Shown here: piece by piece, positions 23,232-35,802 of the stretch
Layout of the letters: each line of letters opens with the position of its first letter
How positions within the stretch are numbered: the first letter of the stretch is position 1
Assembly (NCBI GenBank): GCA_963422465.1
Contig: OY730171.1
Span: 1,240,001 to 1,304,000, forward strand
Reading direction: 5' to 3'
DNA from: Lichina pygmaea
Taxonomy: Eukaryota; Ascomycota; Lichinomycetes; Lichinales; Lichinaceae
DNA: 64,000 bases
The notes under the pieces: model-generated
What the model saw: the letters and a program-made list of their open reading frames with translations, nothing else
Database searches by the model: none
Told to the model about the DNA's origin: nothing
Program-made: the position numbers and the translations under genes

Positions 23232-26200
23232 GGTTGGTGGTGGTGGTGGTGGTGGTGCTGCTGCTGCTGTCGGGTCCCTCGGCGAAGCTCTGGCTAGCTA
23301 TCCGGCCGTTCCACCACCCGCAGCGGCGGCGAGGAATGTTGAAGTAGTAAGAGACTGCAAGGAGGAACCCTCTCAGAGTCTTGAGAGAGACGTGATCCTG
23401 GGGATCTCGTGAGGCGGGAATCGTCACTCTCGGTCGCGGTCGTGGGATGGAGGAGCTGCGTCTCGCTTGACGCGCGTCTCGAAGGTGCAGAGCTCCTGGA
23501 TCATCGTCGGCCGTGGCAAGGGGCCCGTCCCCAGTAAGCCTCCACTACGGCCCGCCCGCGAAGGCGTGATCGCCCTGTCATATTTCGTCAAATAGCTAGT
23601 TTTAGCTCCGAGGGGAGCAGTGGGGCCAGTATTCAATTTGCGTAATGGCGAGCTTGAGCCAGGCCACCGAGCCGGACGAGGAACACGCGAGAGAGAGATT
23701 TCCCAACCGGTTGTTGTCTATGAGCTCGGGTGTGAGAGAGAGCGCATGAAGATCACATACTGTAGATGCGACTCCTAAGGAAGGTGTGGGGGGGGGGCAG
23801 TTATGGAGGGCGGGAGATGATCTGCGCCACCGATGACATGGTGCGTACGGTACCGTGTGCCGCCTTAGTCATCATCTTGCTCGAGGCGGCCCGTGCTCGA
23901 GGAGCTTGAACCCTGACGTTGATCCTGGTACGGAGTACGAAGGTACGGCCGTACGTACTCGTACACACCGTACGAGGACGGTGGAGGGGTACTGTACGTA
24001 CTGTACGTACTGAGTCAGTAGCCAATGGCTACTGCACCAACCTATGATTCTGGGAGGAAACAAGGCCACCCAAACACTTACTATGAAGACAAGTCTCTGG
24101 AAAAAGCCAGGCTGTTTTGGGTGTGGAGTTCAAAGAGCAATTGCCTCTTTGATCCCTCCAACAGAAACAGCCATCTGATAGCCAGATGGCGTGATACCAT
24201 CCGAGCAGTACCGTACCGTAACAAAGGAACTTTGCAACGGCACGGACGACGGTAAAAAAGCAAGGGCATGGGCCAGGCCGTCAAGAGCAGCCGACCTGAC
24301 CGTCGAAGCGTATTCCATACGTACTGTACTCCCAGCTTTCGGTGCGGCGCCGATCGGGCCAGCCAACTGGTATCTGGGGTACGCCGGCATGGAGACCTCC
24401 TCGGTTTGTTCCAGAAGCCGTATCCGGTGCCAGACCTCTGCACGCTGATGCCGACGTGGAGGGAAGTCACGAGCGGCGTAGACATGAGCTTCGTTCTCCG
24501 GTACCAGCCGACTCGAACGTAATTGGGTCCGAAGCATGTCGTCTCGTTCCGTAGGTTGGAGGTGCTCTGTGCAGCCCCCCAGTCGCTGCACGGTAGCTGT
24601 CCCTAGCACTCCGTACGCTAGTGAAGACACCATGTTCATGTCTCTTGGAGCTTGACAGCAAGGCCGCTCATTGGTCTCAGGACTCGATCTCGTTGCAATG
24701 AGCGTGCTCGAGAAGGGTTAACCTCTGGTTTCGTGCGCTGCTCCTCGTGAGCAAGCCTGGTCACGAGCACGGAATGATGCCAGGCCAGAGCCTGGTGCCC
24801 ATATGCGGTATCCTGTTGAGATAACAAGGATACCAGCCTCACTTGCACATCCACCTCGGATGAGTAGAAATAGCCCCGGGAGCTCGAGCAGGAAAGCAAG
24901 AAGTAACAAAAGTCAGCTTGCTAGGAGCATGAAACCGCATCTGAACGGCCCAAATAAACCCGTGCTGTTGAATCCAGATCCTGTACGGCATGTATACACG
25001 CTTGCTCCTTCGAGTGTCGGGAAGGCGGGGGAGCTCTTTCTTGCGGCGGGGTAAGACGTGTTGTCTGCCTATTCGCCTTCTTGGGGTTCGACATCCCAAC
25101 TCGATGGCGATGTGTATCATGTCGGCTCGCCCTGCTTTGTCTAGGATCAGCCATGAAGACGCTGTAGCGAACAACCACTGCCGAGCACAAGCGGCCGAGC
25201 CTGCCGATGTTAGCATCATGTGCGGTGACATGGCCGAAGTAAGACTGCTCCAGACTCGATACGAGCAGCTCAGATTGTCAATGGTCGCAGTTGACTACGG
25301 CCACGGCTCTTCCCTTGCCCTAGCTGGGTCCGTGCGAGTGGCGATGCCGAGAGGACATTCAGCGGGCGGTGCCGGATGCCGGCTCAAGCTCACGCTGCCG
25401 TGTGCAACAAAAGCTGTTGGATTCGAACCACGGGAGGTGACGTGGGAGTCGTACGAAAACATGGAGCGCTGTAGGACGCTGGCAGGCCTTGAGCAGCCTG
25501 CACGGCGACGACGGACTGTAGAATCGAGCATGAGCCGTTATCGGGTCGGCCGGTAGCTGATTTAGAAGAAGTCTTTCCCCGCCTCCGCCTTCTGCCGAGT
25601 TCAAATCTGATATGTGGGGACCAAGGTGGAGGCCACGTGCCATGACCATTCACGTCAAGCGGCTCTGCTGTCTGTACATCCTTGCTGTAGATGTACGAAG
25701 AAAAACCACGGCGCTGCTAGTGCCCGAGTAGCAATGGCATCCGTCGCCGTACCGTGTGAGACACGATAGAGAGACCCGCAACGATGGCATTCAGACCGAC
25801 TGTCTCATGACGAAAGAGTTTGCTTTCCTGCAGTACCCAGGCTGAGTGACAGCTTGATACCTACAGAAAAGAGCAGAGCTCCCTCGACAAAGCAGACGAA
25901 CCTCTGGGAGAAACGATGCGGTAGTACGACACAGTACTACGACTTTGGTGTAGAGCTAGAGGTACATTAAAGACAGTGCCAGCATGGCACTTGGGAACAA
26001 TCCTCGCCTTGTCTCCACCAGGATGCCCAAGACCACTCTCAGATGACAGGACATGCGCATCATCGGCGCTTGAAGGTAGCTACCCTCCGTAGGCAAGACT
26101 GCACTGTCACATGCCCAAGCCGTTGCTGGTCAGGCTGGAATTGTAGAGACGGAGGAGGAGAAGAGGCGGCCGTACGTTACATATCCGATTGAGGTACATT

Positions 26201-27410
26201 ACGTACGTAGGTATGTACAGTACGTATGGGTACGAGTGAACAGATGGAAGCTGATCAGAACTTATGATACAAATGGCCATGTCTGCACAAGCTGTCATAA
26301 GTTAATTGCCTGTAGCTCGAAGAGTACAGTATGTTTGGGTATGAGGTACGTATGTATTTCTGACAAATAGCATCATCCAGCTCCTGCCACCAAAAGTATC
26401 ATAAGTACGGTAACGTGGACGGACCTAACTGCGTCAGCCAAAAACGTATTGTGGCACTGGGTGCCCAGGCACGCCAGGATGGCGATCATGCCGGGGTGAA
26501 AGGTGGAGACTTTTATGCCATGGCTCTGTAGTATAGCTAGACCTCTAGACCCGCGCGCTGCCCAAAGGAGTGGTATGCTACAGAAAGTTTATGGTGTAAA
26601 GCTGTCGTGTTGTATGGTATCGTTTGACATCTGATATATGAGTAGGCGATCGAAAGAGATGATGACGGCGATGATGATGATGACGATGGAATCAGTGTGG
26701 ATATGGAAAAAAGATGATGCTAGAAACGGCGTGGATGACGAAAGCAATGTAGATGATGGAAACAGCGTAGACGATAGAAGTAATGTAGATGATGGAAGCG
26801 GTGTAGTTCTATATATGACAGAAGCAGCATAGATGACAGGAGTAATTAGCATAGACGACAGAAGCAGCATATACGATGGAAGCACGTAGTCCCAAGGATA
26901 GCCTGAAAAAAGCTGATGATGATCGTGACAGTAGCCTTCCGGTAGCATAGTATTTCAAGTCGCGACGCCGGAGACAGGTAGCATGGACCAAAAAGAAAAC
27001 TGCCAGGAAGGCAAGACAATACAATACCACACAACGCAGAAGAGAGAAGAATGGCGGGAGAAGGGATGTAGAGAACAAAAAGAACCAGAAGAGCAAAAAA
27101 AAAAAAAGCAAAATAACAAGAAAAACTAGAAGAGCAAGTAAAGACGAGATGTGAATGCAGAAAAGTCAATGGCCATGTACTCATGATCTCATATTTCTAG
27201 CCGTGATCAGTCCATGAAACGTTTGTCTGTACAGTGATTTTGCTTTCCAAGTGGCCTCGCTTTAAAAGATATCACCGCCGTCATCGACGATGAAGATGAC
27301 GACGGACGATAGAACGGGACGACAGGACGAGACGAAACAAACCAAAACAGGACAAGACGAGACAACTGAGATAAGACAGACGGTGACGATAATCACGACG
27401 ATCACGACGA
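23232..27410. other. Gene-free 4.2-kb region with GTAC patches and simple repeats
   Basis: This is the largest gene-poor stretch between host genes. No open frame shows a recognisable domain. GTAC/ACGT-rich patches lie at 23840-24010 and 26165-26235. A compact series of hairpins occupies 24016-24189. A degenerate 12-24-bp repeat (GTAGATGATGGAA-like words) lies at 26650-26900. It may contain decayed repeats or long 5' regulatory sequence of the flanking transporter genes. Confidence 0.55.
26650..26900. repeat. Degenerate GATGATGG-type minisatellite
   Basis: A (GAT)n-like start at 26660-26690 is followed by imperfect 12-24-bp units built on GTAGATGATGGAA, AACAGCGTAGACGATAGAA and related words. 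It is non-coding as far as can be seen. Confidence 0.6.
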
Positions 27411-30400
27411 TCACGAATCCTCCGCCGAGAAATCCTCGAGTCGGATGCCGCTGCGGTCGCACATGCCGCGAAAGATGCCGGCGTGCTTGTTGAAGAGGGC
27501 GAGCGGAGAGTCGAGTTCGGCGATGCGGCCGGCGTCCATGACGCAGATGCGGTCGTAGCGGATGACGGTGCGCAGCCGGTGCGCGATGCAGAGCACCGTC
27601 TTGCCGGCAAAGGCCGTCGCCATGGTGCGCTGGATCTTCTCGTCCGTCTCGAGGTCGACCGAGGACGTCGCCTCGTCGCAAACGATGATCTGGCTGCCGC
27701 GCACCAGCGCGCGCGCGAGTGCCATCAGCTGCCGCTGTCCGAGGCTGAAGTTCATGCCTTCCTCCTCGACGACGCCGTCGAGGTGGATGCGCCCCGCCGA
27801 CGCCTTGTCGTCTGCGCCGCCGCCGCCGGTCGGGGCCCCGTCGTGCACGAGATTGCTCTGCCGCAGCGCCGACCATAGTTCGAGGTCGGTGTGCTCGTTA
27901 AACGGATCCAGGTTCGATCGGATCGTGCCCCGGAAGAGCGTGGGATCCTGGGGGATGATGGACAGGCGTGACCGTAGGTCTCGAAGACCGATCTTGCCGA
28001 CGTCGACGCCGTCGACTGTGATGGTCCCGCCCGACAGCTCCACGAGACGGAACAGCGTCGTCATGATCGAGCTCTTGCCGGCCCCGGTCCGACCGACGAC
28101 GCCGATGCGCTCGCCGCCTTGTACGTGCAGGCTGAGGTCGCGCAACACGAGCGGCAGGTTCTCGCGGTACCTCATCCGCACCCGATCGAAGACGATCTCG
28201 CCCTTCTCGGGCCAGGACGGCCGGACCTCGATCGTGTGCAGGGGTGCCTCCTCCTCCAGCTGCGTGCCGTAGTAGTGGATGCGCTCCGTCGCGTTCATCG
28301 CGTTCTCGACCTCGGCCATCTGTCGCACCGTGAACTGCAGCATCTGGGTGATGCTGAGGATGTACGAGAGGACGAGGCCGCCGATGCTGGGGTTGACGCT
28401 AAAGCGCGACGTGACGACCAGGATACCCGTCACCAGCACGATGAGGTTGCCCACCGTGTCCAGACGCACGCTCAACCATCGCTGGTTCGAGAAGGTAAGG
28501 TAGTAGGCGCTGTCCATGTCGTCGATCGCGTCGCGAACGGTGTGGATGAAGCGATCCTGGAGCCCGTACGCCCGAATGCACGTAATGCCAGACAACGCCT
28601 CGCTGAACTTGGCAAACACGACGGACCGCAAGAGGGACTCGTGTCTCTTGAGCTCCCTCGCCGAGGCCCGATAGTAGCTGGTCGAGAAGACAAAGGCGGC
28701 CAGCAGCGGGATCAACGAAACGGTGAACTGGACGGGGGTTACTAGGCCGTCCAAGCACACGCATGCAGTGAGGGACGCCACTCACGAATGGATAGAAGGC
28801 GATGATGAGAATGAAGACGGAAAGAATCACTGCTGGCGATCAGCATCGAAAGGAACCACGGGTGACGGCTCGTGGGAACGCGACACTCACTGGCAAGCGT
28901 GAAGAAGTACATGCGCATCGAGTCCTTGACGGGTGAAGGTTCGAATCAGCTACGACGTTCCCTCTTCCGACCGGGAGGCCATGGGAACTTACGGTAAGAT
29001 TGTTGTCCATAATGTCAACGTCTTTCGAGAAGCGGTTGGTGATGCGGCCCAGGGGAGTGGTGTCGAAGAAGGACATCGGCGCTCGCAGCACGCGCGTCAC
29101 GGCTCGGTTCATCATCACCTTGCTTGCCGTCGTGCCCAGCATCGTGAGGAAGATGGCGAAGAAGAACATGAGGAAGGCTTGCACGACGCCCAGGCCGGTG
29201 TAAACTCCAATCTGAGCCGCGGCAGCGTCAGCAGAGCCGCCACGCGTCACGCTCTGTCCTCGGTCAACCGGAAGCTGATCACTTACGTATTGACCCCTCG
29301 AGAGCCCAAACTTGTCCGAGATCCAGTACGAGAGCCACAGACTCGTCACAATGTTCGCGCCTTGCGCGATGACCAAGAGCAGCACCAGCAGAGGGCCGTT
29401 GACGAGGCTCCCCGACGACCTCACGTAGGCGGTGTACACGCTCAGCGGGACGCTCTTGACGGCGCGTTCCTCGGCCTGCATCAGCGCCGGCACGGGCTTC
29501 TCCTTCCTCTTCTTCTTGCCCTTCTTCGCGCGCTTGCCATGCGCCGACGCGTCGCCTTCGGCCTCGTTCTCGTCGTCGTCGTCGTCCTCGGCCATCGTGC
29601 CGACCATCATCTTGGCGAAACCCTCGTTCTGTGCCATGAGGTTGTCGTAGCTGTCGAAGGCGGCCACCTTGCCGTCCTGCATCCAGATGATGCGATCGCA
29701 TCGGCTGAGCACGTGGAGCTGGTGGGTCGCGAGAACGCGGCACTTGTCGTGGAGCAGCCCAGCGATGGCGTGGTCGAAGATGTGTCGGCCCACGTGGGCG
29801 TCGACGGCCGAGAGCGGGTCGTCCATGAGCACAATGTCGGCGTCGAAGTAGATGGCCCGAGCGATGTTCAGGCGCTGCTTCTGGCCGCCCGACACGGTGA
29901 TGCCGCGCTCGCCAATCTCCGTCGCGTCGCCGTTCGGCAACATCTCGAGGTCCGGGCGCAGGGCGCAGGCGTCGATGACCTTGGCGTACCACTCGGCGTC
30001 GAACGGCCTGCCGAAGAGGACGTTCTCCTTGACGCTGGCGTTCTGGATCCAGGCGTACTGCGGACAGAACGCACGGGATGCCCCCATGACCACCTCTCCT
30101 CCCGTCTTTCGCATATCCCCGGCGAGGGCGGCGAGCAGGGAGCTCTTGCCGGAGCCGACGCCTCCGACGACGGCGACGAGCTCGTTCCGGCCGAGTTGGA
30201 GGTCGAGCGGTCGGAGCCTGAACGGCTCTCGATCGCCGGGCGTGCTCGAGCTCTCGTCCGTCCGAGGGTCGTCGCTGCCGTCGGTGGACGACTTCGCGGA
30301 CGCCTTGGTCTCTTTGTCGGCGTGGTCCTTGGCCCTCTTCCGCTTGTGGTGAGACTCGTCGACGGACCGACGGTCCTGTTGCTGGGTCGCCGTCCGCTCC

Positions 30401-32263
30401 CAGGTGAACTCGGCGTGCCTCGCCTCGACGGCGTGCTTGCCCTCAAGGTCCCAGTGAAACTCGTCTTCCATCTCCTCGGCCAACAGATACTCCTGGATCC
30501 GGGTGATCGACGCCCAAGCGTCGACGGTCTGGCCGATCACCGTCGGGAGGATGTTGAGCGGCATCCGGAGCGCGTTGAACAAGGCCAGCGACGAGAAGAC
30601 ACGAGCCGGGGTCAGGTTGTTCGCCGTGAGCGCGTAGGTGATGAAAGCCAGCATCGAGGCAAACGTCGGCAGCGACTGGCGACACACGGTCAGCACGGCT
30701 CACGGGTCTCTGCCCGACGGGAGGATCGACGCCGGAACACCCACCATCGACACCGCGTTGACGGCGTTCCTGATCGCCAGCAGCCCCTGTATCGCGCGGA
30801 TCTCCCTGCGTCGGATCGCGCCCAGACGCTCCATGAAGCTGCTCTCCCAGCCGAAGAACTTGACGAAGCGTACGGCCTGCAGGATCTCCTGCGTCAAGCT
30901 CACGCGCTGGTCCGTCATCTTGTTGATCTTGGCCCGTCGGGCGAACAGAACCTTGATGGCCCACGTGACCACCGGCGTGCCCAGCAGCAACAGCCCGTAA
31001 CCGGCAAGGGCGCTATAGCTGAGGTTAACCAGCAGCAAGGCCAAGGTGATGAGCATCGCGAGCGGCGCCGTCCAGATGACGTGGAACAGGCCGGAGGCTT
31101 GGTCGACGCGGTACGTGTCCGTCGCCATGAGGTTGACGACCTTGCCGTTTCCCCAGCCGGTGCCATCGCCGGCGATGCCGGGTCCCTTGTCGTCCGGCAC
31201 CTTGGGCCCGATCTCCTTCTTACCCGGCTCCGTGTCCTCCGGGGCGGCGGCGACGGCCGCTATGGCTCTCCCGCCGGCCTTGGCGCGGCCAGAGATGCGC
31301 ATCGACTTCTCGAAGATGACGGCAATCAGGACGGCACGCGCCTGGGCTCCCACGATCATGCCTCGGTACATGGAGTGCGACATGGCGAAGCTCTGCAACA
31401 CCTGCATGGACGTGATGCCGAAGGCCAGACCCAGACCACGACCGATGGGAGGGGCCGGGCGCGTGACGGGGCCAGTCCGCGCAACGTAGGCTTCGGTGGC
31501 GAACGCAATGAGATAGCGGAGCGTGTACGGCGTGAGCACCTGCAGTATGGTCGCCAGGAGCTGGCAGACACCGCCCAGCCAGAACTCCCGCCGGAAGGTC
31601 TCGTGCATGGCGCCGCGCAAGGGATACCGATCGCCGCGCGCCACGCGCTTCTCGAACGCTGCCCTGAGCTTGGCCGTCATGGCCTCGGCGCTGCGGTTGG
31701 GATTGACGAGCCAGACATCGTTCAGCTCGAGCGGACGCTGGTATCCGACCTACAACGCTTGCGTCTCAGCCAGTCTGATCTCACGGGGGGGGGACACAAT
31801 CGTGTCTCCAGGGCTCATCCTCATGCATCCGCACGAGGGCGCATAGAGGCGGTCAACGACTCACCCTCATCATCGACTCCATCCAGTGGAAGGTGAGCTT
31901 GCTCAACCACGACGCCCTGTACTCGGGGCTCACGGTACGCTCTGCCGGCACGGGAGGCTTTCGTCCCCGCCTCAACGGGTTCAGTCGTCGATGCCATGGC
32001 TTCCTGATGGTCGACTTGGTCGTCGTCCTGGACAGATCCGTGGCGGCATCGTCGTCATCGTCAAAGTCCGTGGCCGCGCTCGATTGCGTCCGATATCGCC
32101 GGGCCGCGAGGGACTCCTTCTTCTCCAGCCCGTCCTCGTTGACGTCCTCGTAGTCGCCCGACGGTCTTCTTCGCGCCAGGTCGTCGGCGGCGGCCGAAGG
32201 GTCGGCCACCGCGCCGCCCTTTTCGGCCGCCGTAGTCGATATCGTCGCGGTAGTCATGGCCAC
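27411..32263 (-). CDS. YOR1: Yor1-type ABC-C multidrug/organic anion transporter
   Basis: This encodes a full-length ABC-C exporter of about 1468 residues (yeast Yor1 is 1477). Seven exons are inferred: 32263-31865, 31749-30745, 30675-29287, 29211-28993, 28924-28891, 28829-28786 and 28727-27411; all junctions keep frame. Exons 5 and 6 are only 34 and 44 nt. The layout is a disordered N-terminus, TMD1, NBD1 (Walker A GGVGSGKSS, signature VSGGQKQRL, Walker B IVLMDDPLSAVDA), TMD2, and NBD2 (GRTGAGKSS, FSLGQRQLM, IIVCDEATSSVD). There is no TMD0, as in Yor1. The family exports oligomycin, organic anions and phospholipids at the plasma membrane; the substrate here is unknown. The intron at 29212-29286 is stop-free and 75 nt long. 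The assignment to the Yor1 clade rests on architecture and local similarity. Confidence 0.9.
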
Positions 32264-33217
32264 TTGAGCCGAGCACCCTCTGTCTATCTCGGGTGCTTTG
32301 TTTGCTGCAATGGTTTGCTCCTACTGTTGTCATCGAGCAAAGCTCCCGCGGAACGGAGCCATAGCTCGTACGTATATCAGCGAGCCAAAAGATCGACGGC
32401 GTCCCCTCGTCCATACCTATGTGGCGAAGGCCCGGAGAAGCCGGAACAGGCCGAACTGCATCGTCGAAGCTACGTCGTCCGTACCTTTCGTACTTCCATA
32501 CGTACGAAGTGACTTGGCGCTCCGCGCCTGTTCTGCCGGTCGGCCATTGTATCCATGATGACTGATCACGGCCCAATCGATCGCCGGCCTGGGATAGCCC
32601 CCCACCCCAGTGCTCTCTTCTAAGCTCGACTCTAGGCCCTGAAGGGTACAGACGTCGTGGGGTATCGATCCCGTCACCGCCACCGTCGCTGTGCTCGCGC
32701 ATGCCTACGTAAGTACTGTATCGTTCCTACCCACCGCTGCAAGCGACTTCCTCTCCGCCCCCAGCCCCTCAGAGGGGCATTCGATGACATCAGCGGTGAA
32801 TGACAAATCCGGAGGTATTGTTTCCGCCGATGTCCGAATCTTGGCCGCTCTAGCGTAGCTGAGTAACGAAGTCCAGAGCTTTGCCTCGAGGCTCTTCCGC
32901 ATGACAGCGAGTACAATGACGCCGGTGACGGACAAGTAGGTACGTAGCCTAATCTCTGATTGACAAATTGGCTTTGTAATTCCGCTATCATGCAATATCT
33001 CAAATGCTGCAGTAGCCCCGCCGTGTCGAGTGGGAGTATTATCGCTCCTTTCAAGCTCCGTCACCAGACGATTCCAGACAGGTCCAGACAATTTCAAAGC
33101 CGCTCAAGGACGAAACAGGGGGGGAATCGTACTGAGGATATTCGGCTCCCAACAGTCACTGGGGTGACCGTCAACGCAATGGCTTGCCTCGTAGAGCCTC
33201 GGGAGCCCAGCCTGAGC
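32264..33217. other. Intergenic region upstream of the ABC transporter gene
   Basis: About 950 bp lies between the ABC transporter start and the CAR2 stop. GTAC-containing words occur at 32365-32375 and 32485-32515. No RNA gene or protein gene is supported. Confidence 0.5.
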
Positions 33218-34788
33218 TCAGTTTTCCAACTGGATCCGGACATCCTTTTCTGATGGCGGCACGATGGCGTCGGCATCCTGGCCCCGTAGCTTAGGCAGTT
33301 CCTCGAGCGCGCTGGAGATGATGTCGAGAGCTTGGTCCAGCTCTTCCCGGGTGATTACCAGCGGAGGGGCCAGACGGATGATGTTCTGGTGGGTCGGCTT
33401 TGCCTGGACGCGAAGGATGTCATCAGTTCAAAGAGGCTCATCGTCGCCGCCGCGATGCATGGAGCATCAGCTTACTAGCAGACCCTTCGCCTTGAAGAGC
33501 ATGCACAGGTCCCAGGCGAGATGTCCCCCGGTCTTGCTCTCGTCGATCACGATAGCGTTGAGAAGACCTCGGCCGCGCACGGTGTGGATGATCGGGCTCT
33601 TCAGACGCTCGAGCCGATTCCGGAAGATCTGACCGAGCTCCTCGGCCCGCTCCGTCATCTTGTCCTCCTCGATGAGCTCGAGCGCGCGCATGGCGACGGC
33701 GCAGCCGAGTGGGTTTCCGCCGTACGTGGACCCGTGCGTGCCAGGCTCGACCGTCAGCATCACGCTTCTGGGCCCGAGCACGCAGGAAACGGGATACATG
33801 CCACCTGAGATGGCCTTTCCCAGGAGGACGAGGTCTGGCTTGATGCCGCTCCACTCGGAGCACAACAGCTTTCCGGTGCGGCCGATGCCGGTCTGTATCT
33901 CGTCGCAGATGAGGAGCACGTTGTGCTTCTCGCACAGCGCCTTGACCTCTCGGAGGTACTCCGTCGGCGGTACGACGATACCAGCCTCGCCCTGGATGGG
34001 CTCGACCAGGAACGCGGCCGTCTTCGAGCCGTGAGCGTTCAGGGCGACCTCCAGGTCCGAGCTGGAGCCAAATTTCAGCTCCCGCCCGGCCGACGGACAT
34101 CGAGAGCCGACGTTGGGCAGATAGGGGCCGTAGTTGTCACGTGATTCCGGGTCGGTCGACATCGAGATGGCCGCAAACTGCACCGGGCCCGGATCAGCTG
34201 GGCTTCCCGACGTGCCACGCTGCGTGATCGTGGCTTTACCGTTCGACCGTGGAAGCTCTCCGAGACGGAGAACACCAGGGCCTCGCCGTCCGGGATTCTC
34301 TTGACCTTGTACGCCCACTTTCTGGCAATCTTGACCGCCGTCTCGACCGCCTCGGCGCCGGTGTTCATGGGCAGCGCCATATCGTAGCCGAACATGCGGG
34401 TGACCTTCTCCGCGAACCGCGGAAAGACGTCGTTGTAGAACGCCCGGGAACTCAACGTCAATCTCTGGGCCTGCTCGGTCAGGGCCTTGACCAGCTCCGG
34501 GTGACAATGGCCTTGATTGACGGCCGAATACGCCGAGAGAAAGTCCATGTACGGTTTGCCCTCCGGGTCCCACATCCATATCCCCTTCCCCCGCGCGAAA
34601 ACGGCAGGCAGGGGATGGTAGTTGTGGGCGGCGTAAGTATGCTCGTCGTCGATGGCCTGCTTCGATGACGATACATGATAGCCGGTCGAATGCGAGCTGC
34701 CATCCTCAGCGGCCTTCCCTTGGCTTACAAACGGATGGCTCGGATCACCATTCATAGGTTCCAGCTCCTTCGTCGCCGTCGGCGCCAT
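33218..34788 (-). CDS. CAR2: Ornithine aminotransferase (ornithine-oxo-acid transaminase)
   Basis: This is a PLP enzyme converting ornithine and 2-oxoglutarate to glutamate semialdehyde and glutamate in arginine catabolism, usually cytosolic in fungi. Three exons, 34788-34240, 34177-33476 and 33403-33218, give about 478 residues, some 50 longer than yeast Car2 because of a polar N-terminal extension. Visible signatures are the [20 protein letters not shown] entry motif, [26 protein letters not shown], the [12 protein letters not shown] segment, and the PLP lysine in [14 protein letters not shown]. The start at 34788 is the first ATG in this frame. Two adjacent GATA sites lie about 410 bp upstream, consistent with nitrogen-catabolite control, which is inferred. 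It is divergent from GPI10. Confidence 0.93.
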
Positions 34789-35802
34789 GATCGATTCAAC
34801 CAGAGGATGCGATGGTTCACCTGGCTTCGGTGACACTGGCTTTGATGGTGAGTCAGCACACGCTTCCTCGACCAAGCATCTGACTTGTGATACGATATAG
34901 GCCCTCGAAGATCGTGTGATAGCTCCACCAGCCGAGTCTCTTGTCTCTTGATACTCCTACCTGCTATCGACAGATGTTGACACCAGATCTTTCAGAAGCA
35001 GGACAGCGAAGGGATGATGTATATCCACCCCCCACGTCACGGCCACATGCATTCCTCGAGTTCATTTGCCGACGTCGGCTATTCGCGGCAGGAGGGCACG
35101 GCGGCTGCGGGGCTCACACCTCCGCAAAGGAACAAAAAGGGTCTTGTTTGACAATTCAGAGGCTGCTCATTGGCTGCTGTCACAGCACATGATTGCCGAT
35201 AAGATAATCACGTGATATTCGACACCCGTCCGATCAGTCATCTTCCATGAACATGCTTTCGTTCCTTTTCAGGCACGGGTACCCATACGTAGTACATAAT
35301 GTACCCGTGCCGTACAAACGAGCCGCGGAGGAGCTGATTACCATCCAGGAGCCTGTTGGAGGATAGAAACTGTGGAGCGGTAAAGCGACTGGTCTGCGTC
35401 CGGCGTCAGCGTCCGTACGGAAGAGGCTCCAGCGCAAGGACTCTCTTGATTTGTCTGTGTCGCTAGCTAGGCATCTAATATACAGAGAAAATTCTCTTCC
35501 TCTCTCACGTGACCTCGGCTCTAGCAGCGAGCGAGGACTGGTCTCTCCCACCCCCCAGGTCAACAGAAACACATCCCAATTCGAATGGCGTACCAACATA
35601 CGGAGGTACTCTTGTAAGGTGTTGTAGGAACCAGTTTACATCATGAATTGGAACCACGCATTGTAATGTACCGTAAGTACGAGTAGAGCGAGATTGTGCA
35701 TTGGTAGACCTGCGACGGCGGGATGTGGCTAAAGTTGGGGACGAGCAGGTCATCTCCCTAGCCCGTCCGAGTAAGATTATCTTGGGCGCGAAGCCTGTCA
35801 AC
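34789..35802. other. Divergent intergenic region between CAR2 and GPI10
   Basis: This 1-kb region holds both promoters. A tandem GATA pair lies at 35198-35207, followed at once by the palindrome CACGTG at 35210-35215 or one base off. Further GTAC words occur near 35275-35315. No gene is supported. Confidence 0.5.
35198..35207 (+). promoter_or_regulatory. Tandem GATA sites upstream of CAR2
   Basis: GATAAGATAA holds two overlapping GATA cores. Fungal AreA/Nit2-type factors use paired GATA sites for nitrogen-source regulation, and ornithine aminotransferase is a nitrogen-catabolic enzyme, so the site is placed sensibly. Binding is inferred. Confidence 0.4.

Noticed and set aside
25427-25437. 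A perfect tRNA B-box word on the minus strand
   Set aside because: No A box at suitable spacing, no 5-bp T stem and no acceptor pairing were found.
30676-30744. In-frame TGA in the ABC transporter, suggesting a pseudogene
   Set aside because: A 69-nt GT-AG intron (donor GTGGGT, acceptor CGCCAG) removes it and restores the conserved AVNAVSM-SLPTFASML junction.
28933-31896. A 987-codon open frame on the plus strand, antisense to the ABC transporter gene
   Set aside because: It mirrors the transporter codons in GC-rich sequence, has no domain, and spans the inferred introns of a well-conserved gene.
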